Of a DNA stretch of 64,000 nt, positions 36,616-44,983 are shown one piece after another. This stretch comes from Micromonospora rhizosphaerae (GTDB lineage: Bacteria; Actinomycetota; Actinomycetes; Mycobacteriales; Micromonosporaceae), in assembly GCF_900091465.1 (NCBI RefSeq), contig NZ_FMHV01000002.1:1054001-1118000 (forward strand), in the 5' to 3' direction. The position numbers and the translations under genes were made by a program. Each line of letters begins with the position of its first letter. Positions within the stretch are counted from its first letter, which is position 1. Below the pieces are notes generated by a model. It did not search any database. It saw nothing but the letters and a program-made list of their open reading frames with translations, and was not told where the DNA came from.

Positions 36616-37375
36616 CGCGTTGGCCGCGGCCGTCTACGCCCAACCCGGATCCGGCGCCCGGTTCGACTGGGGGCTGACCGGGGCGGCCGAACTCGGCCGG
36701 GTCTGTGCCGCGCTCGTGGTGGTGGACGTCCTCTCGTTCACCACCGCCGTCGAGGTGGCGGTCAGCCGCGGCATGCGGGTGCACCCGTTTCCCTGGGGCG
36801 AGCAGGCGGCGGAGTACGCCCGTCGGGTGGGCGCGGTGGCCGCGGTGGGCCGCCGGCGGATGACCCCGGAGCATCCGTGGTCGCTCTCCCCGGCGGCGTT
36901 GCGCACCGCGCCGGTCGTCGCCGACCTGGTGCTCCCCTCGCCGAACGGCTCGGCGATCAGCGCCGCCGCCAGCGCCACCGGGCTGCCGGTGGTCGCGGCG
37001 TGCCTGCGCAACGCCCGCGCCGTCGGGCGGTGGCTGCGCCGCGAGGGGTACGGCTCCACCGACGCCCCGGTGGGCGTGGTCGCCGCCGGCGAGCGCTGGC
37101 CGGACGGCTCGCTGCGCCCGTCGGTGGAGGACCAGCTCGGGGCGGCCAGCGTGCTGGACGCCCTCTCCGGCGTGCCGGGCGGGCTGTCGGTGGAGGCGGC
37201 GATGACGTTGGCCGCGTTGGCCAGCACGCCTGACGTACCGGCGGCCATTCGCGGGTGCGTCTCCGGCCGGGAGCTCATCGAGAGTGGCTTCGCCGTCGAC
37301 GTGGAGGTCGCGGTCCAGGTCGACGTCTCGGACGTGGTGCCGGTGCTGCGACAGGGCGTCTTCTCCGCTGCCTGA
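36578..37375 (+). CDS. ComB-like 2-phosphosulfolactate phosphatase family protein
   Basis: 265 aa. [38 protein letters not shown] and LSPAALRTA...[15 protein letters not shown] are the ComB signatures, with the acidic VVDVLSF and the LPSPNGS loop expected to bind Mg and phosphate. [23 protein letters not shown] also matches. In methanogens ComB acts in coenzyme M synthesis; no other coenzyme M gene is here, so the substrate in this organism is unknown. Its place directly after purL suggests joint transcription. The start is uncertain: the GTG chosen overlaps purL by 38 bases and has no strong ribosome site; a TTG at 36621 is an alternative. Confidence 0.82.
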   Translation: MTRTSPPSPISADALAAAVYAQPGSGARFDWGLTGAAELGRVCAALVVVDVLSFTTAVEVAVSRGMRVHPFPWGEQAAEYARRVGAVAAVGRRRMTPEHPWSLSPAALRTAPVVADLVLPSPNGSAISAAASATGLPVVAACLRNARAVGRWLRREGYGSTDAPVGVVAAGERWPDGSLRPSVEDQLGAASVLDALSGVPGGLSVEAAMTLAALASTPDVPAAIRGCVSGRELIESGFAVDVEVAVQVDVSDVVPVLRQGVFSAA

Positions 37376-37464
37376 GACGGGGCTGCGGGGACGCCGAAGA
37401 GCACTGTGGGCCGGCAGGCCATGCCGGTCAGCGCGACGCCATCCCGGGTAACCCCCGGCGACGA

Positions 37465-37496
37465 CAGTGGCCGCCCGGTCTTCCGGGCGGCCACTG
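37465..37496. terminator. Bidirectional hairpin terminator after the purS-comB block
   Basis: Perfect 14-bp stem CAGTGGCCGCCCGG / CCGGGCGGCCACTG with TCTT loop, followed by CTTTA on the plus strand; serves both convergent genes. Confidence 0.88.
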
Positions 37497-37529
37497 CTTT
37501 AGGTATGTGGGGCGGTCGGCCCCGGTCGG

Positions 37530-39455
37530 TCAGTCGTCCAGCCAGTCCAGCCGGCGACCGGCCCGCTCCTGCGGCCCGTCCGGACGGCCCCGGCCGGCCT
37601 GCGCCGGGTCGCCGTAGTAGCCACCCTGCTCGTAGCCGTGGTTGTCGTAGCCGCCGCCGCGCTGCTGCGGCGGCTCCTGGCCGTAGCCGCCCGGCTGGCC
37701 GTAGCCGCCCGACTGCTGCTGGTCGTAGCCGTCTCCGTAGCCGCCGCGCTGGTCGTAGCCGTCGTAGCCCCGCTGGCCGCCGTCGTAGCCGCCGCCGGCC
37801 GGAGCGCCGTACCCGCCGCCCGCGCTGTAGCCGTTGGTCGGCTCGGGACCGCGGCCGTACTGGCCGGCGTCCTGCTGACCGTAGCCCCGCCCCTGGTCCG
37901 CCTGGGGCTGGTAGGTGCTGGTCGGGTACGGGTCGGCCGGCGGGGTGTACGCCGTGCTGTCACCGGTGTAGCGGCCGGTCGGCTCGTCGTACCGCTCGCC
38001 GTAGCCGCCGGCGCCCTGGGTCGGCTCCCCGTAGCCGCCACCGCCCTGGGCCGGCGGGTAGCCCGCGGCGCCGGCACCGTAGTCCCGGCTGCCGTAGCCA
38101 CCCCCGGACGAGGGCGCGTTGCCGTAGCCGCCGCCCGACGACGGGGCGTTGCCGTAGCCGCCGCCGGAGGAGGGAGCGTTGCCGTAGCCGCCGCCGTAGC
38201 CGCCCTGAGCGGCCGTCTCGTTGCCGTAGCCGCTGCCGGCCCAACCCTGTTGCCCACCCGAGCCGTACGCGGGCGGAGGAGCGCCGTACGGGTCCGGCGG
38301 AACGTCGTCGACGACCGGGCGGTGCATCATGGTCGGCGCGTCGCTCAGCGAGTTGCCGCCGACCATCGTCGGCGCCGCCCCGGCGCCCATCCCGTTCACC
38401 ACCCGGGTCTGGTCGTCCGCACCCCGGTAGCCGCCCCGGGCGCCTGGCACGGGGCCGGGGCCGACGCCGACCGCGTCCCCGTCGCCGTCGTCGCCCTCGT
38501 TCTTGCGCCGCATGTAGAGCAGCACGATGGTGCCGACACCGACAGCCACGAAGAGACCGCCGAGCAGGATCAGCAGCCAGGAGCCGCCGGAGTCGTCGTT
38601 GGCGGCGGCCTGCTGGCCGGGCCCGGCCTCGGTGGACGCCTCCTCCGTGGCTTCCTCGGTCGCCTCGTCGGTCGCCAAGGCCTCCTCGCTCGCCGACGCG
38701 CTGGCGCTCGGGCTGGCCTGGACCTTGATGTCCAGGCTGATCCGCTGGCCGGTCAGGCTCTGCCCCGCGCTCGCGTTGACCGTCTTGGTGGCGTAGACGT
38801 CCTTCCCGTTCACGTTCTTGCTCGCGCCCAGCTCGATCCGGCCCGGGGTGATCGGGTTGGAGGCGGAGCCGCTGAACCGGTAGTTGCCGCTGCTGTCGCT
38901 GGTGGCGCTGTAGCGGTGCTGCTGCGAGTCGAGCAGCATCACGGTGGCGTTCGGCACCGGATCGCCGTTGCTCGCGATGACCACCTTGCCGGAGACCGAC
39001 TGGACGGTCTGGTCCTGCGGTGGAGGCGCCGCTGCCTTCGCCTTCACCGTCAGCGAGAACGTCGGCGTGGCGGGGCCCGAGCTGTCCGGGACGACCCGCA
39101 CGGTCACGCTGGCGCTGGCGTCGGCCGCGTTGTCGTTCGCCTTCAGGGTCAGCAGGACCGTCCTGGACGACCCGGGCGGCCCGTTGAACTGGAAGCTGCC
39201 GCAGCCGCTGGTGCAGCTGACTCCCGACGGCAGGCCGGTCAGGCTGATGTCGCCGCCCTTGTCGCTCAGGTCGGGCGTGATGGTGACACTCACCGTGGCG
39301 TCGCTGCCGGCGTTGACCGTGACCGAGCGGGGGCTGACCGTTGCCTCCGCGGCCAGGGCTGGTGTGGCGGGGACGGCGAGCAGAGCGCCGACAACCAGCG
39401 CTACGACCACACCGGCCCGATGCTTCCAGGCACGTCGGTGTGTTGACACGTCCAC
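37530..39455 (-). CDS. Membrane-anchored surface protein with long Gly/Tyr-rich cytosolic tail
   Basis: 641 aa. A signal peptide (cleavage near ALAAEA, residue 36) is followed by an Ig-like/CARDB-type domain (40-140, two Cys in SCTSGCGS) and a carboxypeptidase-regulatory-like beta sandwich (150-245, SGKVVIASNGDPVPNATVMLLD...SSGNYRFSG). A Ser/Ala/Glu stalk and one transmembrane helix (about 293-314) come next. The remaining 327 residues are on the cytosolic side and low in complexity: repeated GGGYGNAPSS, GGYG, YDQRGGYG. DDQTRVV and two APTM sites may be phospho-Thr/FHA-type motifs. No known family covers the whole protein. Confidence 0.78.
   Translation of the reverse strand: MDVSTHRRAWKHRAGVVVALVVGALLAVPATPALAAEATVSPRSVTVNAGSDATVSVTITPDLSDKGGDISLTGLPSGVSCTSGCGSFQFNGPPGSSRTVLLTLKANDNAADASASVTVRVVPDSSGPATPTFSLTVKAKAAAPPPQDQTVQSVSGKVVIASNGDPVPNATVMLLDSQQHRYSATSDSSGNYRFSGSASNPITPGRIELGASKNVNGKDVYATKTVNASAGQSLTGQRISLDIKVQASPSASASASEEALATDEATEEATEEASTEAGPGQQAAANDDSGGSWLLILLGGLFVAVGVGTIVLLYMRRKNEGDDGDGDAVGVGPGPVPGARGGYRGADDQTRVVNGMGAGAAPTMVGGNSLSDAPTMMHRPVVDDVPPDPYGAPPPAYGSGGQQGWAGSGYGNETAAQGGYGGGYGNAPSSGGGYGNAPSSGGGYGNAPSSGGGYGSRDYGAGAAGYPPAQGGGGYGEPTQGAGGYGERYDEPTGRYTGDSTAYTPPADPYPTSTYQPQADQGRGYGQQDAGQYGRGPEPTNGYSAGGGYGAPAGGGYDGGQRGYDGYDQRGGYGDGYDQQQSGGYGQPGGYGQEPPQQRGGGYDNHGYEQGGYYGDPAQAGRGRPDGPQERAGRRLDWLDD
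38106..38195. repeat. Three 30-bp tandem repeats in the Gly/Tyr-rich coding region
   Basis: Three consecutive 30-base units sharing GCGTTGCCGTAGCCGCCGCC; they encode three copies of GGGYGNAPSS. The units differ only near the 5' end, consistent with recent in-frame duplication. Confidence 0.85.
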
Positions 39456-39606
39456 CGCCTTCCGGTCTGACTTCCCTGGCTGTCGGTTGCGGGCCGGGGA
39501 TCATCACGGTACGAATACGCCGTCGGCAACTATGCCTTGTCTGACCCGATGAGCGCGACCCAGGGCCAGCGTCGAGCGTGGCGGTGTCGGGTCGTATCGT
39601 CCCGTC

Positions 39607-39960
39607 GTGTCCTCTCCGTACATTAAGTCCGCCGCAGTGGCGGCGGCGTTGACGGCGCTCGACGAGGGGCGTACGCCCGAACGGCCGGTGTTCCGTGAGG
39701 CGGTCCGTACTCTCTTGGCCGTCCTCGCGGAGCGCGCCCCCGGCCGATCGGTGGAGGTGCGTGTCCCACCCTACGGTGCGGTGCAGTGCGTAGCCGGTCC
39801 GCGACACACCCGCGGTACGCCCCCGAACGTGGTGGAAATGGACCCCGAGACCTGGCTCGCGCTGGCCACCGGTCGCCTCGGCTGGGCGGAGGCCATCACC
39901 GAGGGTCGCGTACGGGTCAGCGGAATCCGGGCGGATCTCTCCGCGCACCTCCCGCTCTAG
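39607..39960 (+). CDS. Sterol-carrier-family (SCP2-like) small protein
   Basis: 117 aa. [70 protein letters not shown] is the condensed SCP2-like module found next to purF in many actinomycetes. No signal peptide. TATCGT lies six bases before the GTG, so it is probably leaderless. Its ligand and any link to purine synthesis are unknown. Confidence 0.85.
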   Translation: MSSPYIKSAAVAAALTALDEGRTPERPVFREAVRTLLAVLAERAPGRSVEVRVPPYGAVQCVAGPRHTRGTPPNVVEMDPETWLALATGRLGWAEAITEGRVRVSGIRADLSAHLPL

Positions 39961-39982
39961 CTGTCTGGATGCTGGAAGAACC

Positions 39983-40008
39983 GTCACGATGAGCGTCCAA
40001 ATCGTGAC
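39983..40008. promoter_or_regulatory. GTCACGAT/ATCGTGAC inverted repeat upstream of purF
   Basis: Perfect 8-bp arms separated by 10 bases, just after the SCP2-like gene and 118 bases before purF. It could be a weak terminator or an operator; TACACT at 40033-40038 is a possible -10 for purF downstream of it. Confidence 0.45.
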
Positions 40009-40125
40009 TATCTGTACCGACTCCTGTTCGCGTACACTGTCAGGCGACGACGGTCCCGGCCGACCGTGCGGAGTTCTTCCCTGACTCCGCCCAGGCCAGT
40101 CCAGACCAGCATGAGGGAGCGGCAG

Positions 40126-41667
40126 GTGCCCCGAGGCGATGGCCGGCTGAGCCACGACCTTGACCCCCAGCGACCCGGCCCCCAGGACGCCTGCGGCGTC
40201 TTCGGCGTCTGGGCGCCCGGGGAGGAGGTGGCCAACCTCACGTACTTCGGGCTCTACGCCCTCCAGCACCGCGGCCAGGAGGCGGCCGGCATCGCGGTGA
40301 GCGACGGCTCGGGCGTGGTGGTCTACAAGGACCTCGGCCTGGTCGCCCAGGTCTTCGACGAGCCGACCCTGGCCAGCCTGCGCGGGCACGTCGCGATCGG
40401 GCACACGCGCTACTCCACGACCGGCGGCTCGACCTGGGAGAACGCCCAGCCGACCATCCGGTCGTCCAGTTCCGGCACGACCATCGCCCTGGCCCACAAC
40501 GGCAACCTGGTCAACACCGCCGATCTTCAGCGCGAGGTGGCCGAGCGCGGGATGGACTCCGACGGCTCGACCAACGACACCTCGCTGGTCACCATGCTGC
40601 TGGCCAGCCGGCCGGATCTCTCGGTCGAGGCGGCCGCCCTGGAGGTACTGCCCCAGCTGCGCGGGGCGTTCAGCTTCGTCTTCATGGACGAGTCGACGCT
40701 CTACGCGGCCCGGGACCCGCACGGCGTACGTCCCCTGGTGCTCGGCCGGCTGGAGCGCGGCTGGGTGGTCGCCAGCGAGACGGCGGCGCTGGACATCGTC
40801 GGCGCCAGCGTGGTCCGCGAGGTCGAGCCGGGCGAGCTGCTTGCGATCGACGAGGACGGCCTGCGTTCCAGCCGGTTCGCCGCGCCGGAGCCCAAGGGCT
40901 GCCTCTTCGAGTACGTCTACATCGCCCGCCCGGACGCCACCGTCGCCGGACGGAACGTGCACGCCGCGCGGGTGCAGATCGGCCGGCAGTTGGCCAAGGA
41001 GCACCCGGTCGAGGCCGACCTGGTCATCCCGGTGCCGGAGTCCGGCACCCCGGCCGCGATCGGGTACGCCGAGGCCTCCGGCATCACCTACGGCGCCGGC
41101 CTGATGAAGAACCCGTATGTCGGGCGGACGTTCATCCAGCCGTCACAGACACTGCGCCAGCTCGGCATCCGGCTCAAGCTCAACCCGCTGCGGGAGAACG
41201 TGCGGGGGAAGCGGCTGGTCGTGGTCGACGACTCGATCGTGCGCGGCAACACCCAGCGGGCGATCGTCCGGATGCTGCGCGAGGCCGGGGCGCTGGAGGT
41301 GCACGTCCGGATCTCCTCGCCGCCGGTCAGCTGGCCGTGCTTCTACGGCATCGACTTCGCCACCCGCGCCGAGCTGCTGGCCAACGGGCTGGACAACGAG
41401 GGCATCCGGCGCTCCATCGGCGCCGACACGCTGGGCTACGTCTCGCTCCCCGGTCTCATCGCCGCGACGGAGCAGCCGAAGACCCGGCTCTGCCGGGCGT
41501 GCTTCGATGGGGAGTACCCGATCGAGCTGCCGGCGGGGAACCTGATCGGCAAGCACGTGCTCGAGGGATTGGGACGGCGGGTCGCCACCGGCGCGCCCGA
41601 CGCCACCGGGCACACCACCGCTCCGCTCGTCGCCACTCCGGGCGGCGTCGCCACACACCGCCCATAG
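40126..41667 (+). CDS. purF: Amidophosphoribosyltransferase PurF
   Basis: 513 aa. It commits PRPP to purine synthesis (glutamine + PRPP to phosphoribosylamine). The N-terminal propeptide of 22 residues precedes CGVFG, whose Cys23 becomes the N-terminal nucleophile after cleavage. HRGQEAAGIA and HNGNLVN complete the glutaminase, and VVVDDSIVRGNTQ (PRPP loop) lies in the transferase half. Cys residues in GCLFEYVY, PCFYG and CRACFDGEYP match the Fe-S cluster-type PurF. The GTG start is chosen because GAGGGAG lies six to nine bases upstream; the earlier in-frame ATG has none. Confidence 0.96.
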   Translation: MPRGDGRLSHDLDPQRPGPQDACGVFGVWAPGEEVANLTYFGLYALQHRGQEAAGIAVSDGSGVVVYKDLGLVAQVFDEPTLASLRGHVAIGHTRYSTTGGSTWENAQPTIRSSSSGTTIALAHNGNLVNTADLQREVAERGMDSDGSTNDTSLVTMLLASRPDLSVEAAALEVLPQLRGAFSFVFMDESTLYAARDPHGVRPLVLGRLERGWVVASETAALDIVGASVVREVEPGELLAIDEDGLRSSRFAAPEPKGCLFEYVYIARPDATVAGRNVHAARVQIGRQLAKEHPVEADLVIPVPESGTPAAIGYAEASGITYGAGLMKNPYVGRTFIQPSQTLRQLGIRLKLNPLRENVRGKRLVVVDDSIVRGNTQRAIVRMLREAGALEVHVRISSPPVSWPCFYGIDFATRAELLANGLDNEGIRRSIGADTLGYVSLPGLIAATEQPKTRLCRACFDGEYPIELPAGNLIGKHVLEGLGRRVATGAPDATGHTTAPLVATPGGVATHRP

Positions 41668-41728
41668 CACCACCCGACGCGGGTCCCGCCACCAGCGCCG
41701 GCCCGCGAGAACCACAAAGGGGAGAACC

Positions 41729-42883
41729 GTGACCCACGTGTCCGAGCGCAGCGGCGCAGGAAACAGCCCGACGGGCGCCGGCGGCGACCGCCAGCTCTGG
41801 ACGGCCGGCACCAGCCGCACCACGCGCAAACGCTCGGTCTCGTACGCGGACGCCGGTGTGTCGATCCAGGCGGGCGACCGTGCGGTCGAACTGCTGAAGT
41901 CCAAGGTGCGGCAGACCCGGCGGCCGGAGGTCATGGGCGACCTGGGCGGCTTCGCCGGCCTGTTCCGGCTGGACACGAAGAAGTACAAGAACCCGATCCT
42001 GGCCTCCTCCACCGACGGTGTGGGCACCAAGCTGGTCATCGCCCAGCAGCTCGACATCCACGACACGGTCGGCATCGACCTGGTCGCGATGGTCGTCGAC
42101 GACCTGGTCGCCTGCGGCGCCGAGCCGCTCTTCCTGCTCGACTACATCGCCACCGGTGAGGTCGTGCCGGACAAGGTGGCCGAGATCGGCGCGGGCATCG
42201 CCGACGGCTGCCGGTACGCGGGCTGTGCCCTGCTCGGCGGTGAGACCGCCGAGCACCCGGGCGTGCTCCGGCCGGACGAGTACGACATCTCCGCCACCGG
42301 CGTCGGCGTCGTGGAGGAGAGCGAGATCCTCAGCTCGGAGCGGGTCGAGGTGGGCGACGTGGTGATCGCGATGCGCTCCTCGGGTCTGCACTCCAACGGC
42401 TACTCACTCGTCCGGCACGTGCTGCTCGGCGCTGGCCGGATGCGGCTGGACGTGGTGATCGAGGACTTCGGTCGGCAGCGGACCCTCGGCGAGGAGCTGC
42501 TCACCCCGACCAAGATCTACGCGCAGGACTGCCTCAAGCTGATCACCGAGGCCGAGGTGCGGGCGCTGGCCCACGTCACCGGGGGCGGCATCCCCGGCAA
42601 CCTGGTCCGGATCCTGCCGGAGCACGTCGATGCGGTCGTCAACCGCTCCACCTGGAAGCCGCAGCCCGTCTTCGACCTGATCCAGTCCAAGGGGCGGATC
42701 GAGGACCAGGAGATGGAGGCGACCTTCAACATGGGCGTCGGCATGTTCGCGATCGTCTCGGCCGAGGACGCCGACCGCGCGCTGGCCACCCTGACCGGCC
42801 GGGGCGTGGACGCCTGGCAGGCCGGCGAGATCATCGAGGGCTCCGGCAACGTGCAGATGATCGGCCACCACACCCGGGGATGA
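41729..42883 (+). CDS. purM: Phosphoribosylformylglycinamidine cyclo-ligase PurM
   Basis: 384 aa. It cyclises FGAM to AIR with ATP. The enzyme proper begins at SYADAGVSIQAGDRAVELLK (about residue 37); DGVGTKLVIAQQ, GIDLVAMVVDDLVACGAEPLFLLDYIA, GCALLGGETAEHPG and HVTGGGIPGNLVRILP are family motifs. The 36-residue N-terminal extension is basic/polar and not conserved in PurM generally. The GTG has AAGGGGAG six bases upstream, 61 bases after purF, so purF-purM form one transcript. Confidence 0.97.
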   Translation: MTHVSERSGAGNSPTGAGGDRQLWTAGTSRTTRKRSVSYADAGVSIQAGDRAVELLKSKVRQTRRPEVMGDLGGFAGLFRLDTKKYKNPILASSTDGVGTKLVIAQQLDIHDTVGIDLVAMVVDDLVACGAEPLFLLDYIATGEVVPDKVAEIGAGIADGCRYAGCALLGGETAEHPGVLRPDEYDISATGVGVVEESEILSSERVEVGDVVIAMRSSGLHSNGYSLVRHVLLGAGRMRLDVVIEDFGRQRTLGEELLTPTKIYAQDCLKLITEAEVRALAHVTGGGIPGNLVRILPEHVDAVVNRSTWKPQPVFDLIQSKGRIEDQEMEATFNMGVGMFAIVSAEDADRALATLTGRGVDAWQAGEIIEGSGNVQMIGHHTRG

Positions 42884-42903
42884 TCACGCTCTGGTGATCA
42901 TCC
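42878..42903 (+). terminator. Hairpin terminator overlapping the purM stop
   Basis: GGATGATCAC, six bases, GTGATCATCC. The purM TGA lies inside the left arm. The GATCA core recalls the palindrome families elsewhere in the window, but the stem is short. Confidence 0.65.
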
Positions 42904-42920
42904 GGGCACCTGATCGGGGG

Positions 42921-42950
42921 TTCACCCGAGTGGCCACCGCCGCCTAGCCT
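42921..42950 (+). promoter_or_regulatory. Probable promoter of the radical-SAM/precursor pair
   Basis: TTCACC and TAGCCT separated by 18 bases, 34 bases before the radical-SAM ATG, right after the purM hairpin. Confidence 0.5.
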
Positions 42951-42983
42951 GAAGGTCACTTCGGGCCAGGCGGAGGAGGGTTG

Positions 42984-44111
42984 ATGGCTGCTCACAGGCA
43001 CACCGGGATGCGCGGGATCGCGACCGTTCCCTCGTACGTGGTGATGCAGCCGACCACCCTCTGCAACCTCGACTGCGCCTACTGCTACCTGCCGATGCGA
43101 GCGGCCGATCGGCGGATGCCGGTGTCGGTCGCCGAGGCGGTGGCGGCGTCGGTCAACCCGTGGGCGGCGGCGGGTCGCTTCTCCGTCGTCTGGCACGGCG
43201 GGGAGCCCCTCGCGGCCGGTCGGGAGCACCTGGCCGCGCTGCTGGCGCCGTTCGGGCCGGAGGTGGAGCACCACATCCAGACCAACGCCACGCTGATCGA
43301 CGACGCCTGGTGCGAGTTCTTCGCAAAGCACCGGATCCGGGTGAGCGTCAGCGTGGACGGGCCGCGGGAGCGCAACGCCGAGCGGGTCACCCGGGGCGGC
43401 CGGCCGGCGTACGACCGGATCCTGGCCGGGGTGGCGGCGCTGCGCCGGCACGGGCTGCCCTTCTCGGCGCTCGCCGTGGTCTCCCGGCCCGTCCCGGGCC
43501 TGGCTGCCGAGCTGTACGAGTACTTCCTCGACCTCGGCTGCGACGTGCTCGGCGTCAACATCGAGGAGACCGAGGGGGTCAACACCCGCGGCAACGCCCA
43601 CGACGCCGCCGCGGTGACGGCGTTCTGGGCGGAGCTGGTCGCCGCCTGGCGTCGGGATCCCCGGATCCACGTGCGGGAGGTGGAGTGGTCGCTGCGGTAC
43701 GCGGGGGCGGTCCTGGACGGTACGGCGGACGACCTGCTGCCCCGCCGCCTCGACCCGATCCCGACCGTGGGCCACGACGGCTCGGTGATCGTGCTCTCCC
43801 CGGAGCTGGCGGGCTTCACCGATCCCCGGTACGGCGACTTCAGCAGCGGCAACGTGCTGGCGACCCCGTTGGCTGAGATCCTGACCGAAGCCGGCCGAAC
43901 GCCCTGGGTGAGGGAGTTCCTCGTCGGGGTGGAGGCGTGCCGGTCGTCCTGCCCCTACTTCGGTTTCTGCGGCGGCGGCCACGCGGCCAACCGCTACTTC
44001 GAGCAGGGGCGTTTTGACGGTACGGAGACCGAGCACTGCCGCAACAGCAAGATCCGCCTACTGGAGGGAGTGTTGGAGCATGCCCGAGACCACCAGTCAC
44101 CGGCAGCCTGA
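42984..44111 (+). CDS. Radical SAM peptide maturase, cyclophane-forming type (AmcB-like)
   Basis: 375 aa. The radical SAM cluster motif CNLDCAYCY has Cys 27, 31 and 34. VVWHGGEPL is the SAM-binding GGEP-type motif, followed by HIQTNATLID and VSVDGP. The C-terminal part carries EACRSSCPYFGFCGGGHAANRYFEQG...EHCRNSK, a SPASM-like arrangement of Cys for extra clusters. Enzymes of this class crosslink aromatic side chains to backbone-neighbour residues three positions apart in RiPP precursors. The 3' end overlaps the small precursor gene by 32 bases. CGGAGGAGGG precedes the ATG; a TTG one codon earlier is possible. I recall the name AmcB for close relatives but could not check. Confidence 0.85.
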   Translation: MAAHRHTGMRGIATVPSYVVMQPTTLCNLDCAYCYLPMRAADRRMPVSVAEAVAASVNPWAAAGRFSVVWHGGEPLAAGREHLAALLAPFGPEVEHHIQTNATLIDDAWCEFFAKHRIRVSVSVDGPRERNAERVTRGGRPAYDRILAGVAALRRHGLPFSALAVVSRPVPGLAAELYEYFLDLGCDVLGVNIEETEGVNTRGNAHDAAAVTAFWAELVAAWRRDPRIHVREVEWSLRYAGAVLDGTADDLLPRRLDPIPTVGHDGSVIVLSPELAGFTDPRYGDFSSGNVLATPLAEILTEAGRTPWVREFLVGVEACRSSCPYFGFCGGGHAANRYFEQGRFDGTETEHCRNSKIRLLEGVLEHARDHQSPAA

Positions 44112-44316
44112 GCGCGTCGGGGAAGCCGCCTCGGATCCGGTCGGTGACCGGGTGCGGGAAGCCGCCGTGGGGTTGACCGCCCTGCTTCACGAGGCGGAGG
44201 CGGCGCGCCGACTGCGGGCGGAGGTGGCGGGCGGCGATGGTGCCAGTGCGGTCTGCGCCTGGAACCACTTCGAGAACATCCCGACGTTCTACAACTGGAA
44301 CAATCGGCCCCGTTGA
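44080..44316 (+). CDS. RiPP precursor peptide with aromatic/Asn core (AmcA-like)
   Basis: 78 aa. Residues 1-55 are a helical, charged leader (VGDRVREAAVGLTALLHEAEAARRLRAEVAGG). The last 18 residues, WNHFENIPTFYNWNNRPR, are a core with four aromatic-x-x triplets: WNH, FEN, FYN and WNN. This fits substrates of three-residue cyclophane-forming radical SAM enzymes. The ATG has GGAGGGAG nine bases upstream, within the radical-SAM gene end. No protease or exporter gene is adjacent. A single Cys precedes the core. Confidence 0.8.
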   Translation: MPETTSHRQPERVGEAASDPVGDRVREAAVGLTALLHEAEAARRLRAEVAGGDGASAVCAWNHFENIPTFYNWNNRPR

Positions 44317-44330
44317 CGGTACGAATCCGA

Positions 44331-44385
44331 GATCAAGGACCTGCCGGACGCGCCGGATGGTCGTCCGGTGCGGCAGGTCCCTGAT
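44331..44385 (+). terminator. Long hairpin after the precursor gene
   Basis: GATCAAGGACCTGCCG...CCGGA pairs with TCCGG...CGGCAGGTCCCTGATC with two small internal loops. It ends transcription of the RiPP pair. Its outer GATCA arms resemble the window's other palindromes. Confidence 0.75.
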
Positions 44386-44464
44386 CGTCGGTCGATACGC
44401 CGGCTTCCGCTGAGCACATGCGTGAGCACGCGGGGCTTACCGCGTGCTCAGATGTGACCGGAGG

Positions 44465-44680
44465 TCAGCGGGTCGGACGGACCCAGGTGTCCGGGTCCTC
44501 GTCCGCGTGGTCCTCGTCATCGTCGTCGACATACTCTTTGTAGTCGTCGTCGAAGTCGCGGTCCGACTTGCCGCTGCCGCCGAGTTCTCGCTGCAAGGCG
44601 GCGAGGTCGGTGTTCGGGGAGTGGTACTTCAACTCCCGGGCCACCTTTGTCTGCTTGGCCTTAGCACGGCCGCGCCCCAT
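44465..44680 (-). CDS. DUF3073 family protein
   Basis: 71 aa. It begins MGRGRAKAKQTKVARELKYHSPNTDLAALQRELGG, the conserved DUF3073 block, and ends with a strongly acidic segment (FDDDYKEYVDDDDEDHADEDPD). It is found between purM and the bldC region in actinomycetes, as here. Function unknown; the basic head and acidic tail suggest RNA or protein binding. The ATG is set by GAGGGGG eight bases upstream. Confidence 0.9.
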   Translation of the reverse strand: MGRGRAKAKQTKVARELKYHSPNTDLAALQRELGGSGKSDRDFDDDYKEYVDDDDEDHADEDPDTWVRPTR

Positions 44681-44942
44681 GGCTCGACCCCCTCGCACAG
44701 AATGCGGGGCAGCCCGAAGGCGGGCCCCGATGACGTCAGGCATCTCTCGTGGCTCTTACGGTACATGGGGATGCCACCGTTCGGCACCTCGGGTTACCGT
44801 CAGCCGGGCCTGCGCGTCGCAGTTATCCGGCCGTCACAAATTGTACCCGGTAAGGAGCGGGTGCCGGGCCAGCCGTGACAGCGGTCAAACCGGTACGAAG
44901 CGTCCCAATTTCCAGCTTAACGCCGCCCTCGGCCGCCCGCTG

Positions 44943-44974
44943 CCCGGGGGCGGAAACCGCGGCCCGCCCCCGGG
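44943..44974 (-). terminator. Hairpin terminator after the valine dehydrogenase gene
   Basis: CCCGGGGGCGG pairs with CCGCCCCCGGG, loop about 10 bases, ten bases after the minus-strand stop. The rest of the about 300-base stretch up to 44680 is the DUF3073 upstream region; I see no gene in it. Confidence 0.7.
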
Positions 44975-44983
44975 GTGTGAAAT

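Noticed and set aside
37960..41004. 1014-codon minus-strand open frame across purF and the Gly/Tyr-rich protein
   Set aside because: It overlaps two clear genes in other frames and has no domain; shadow frame.
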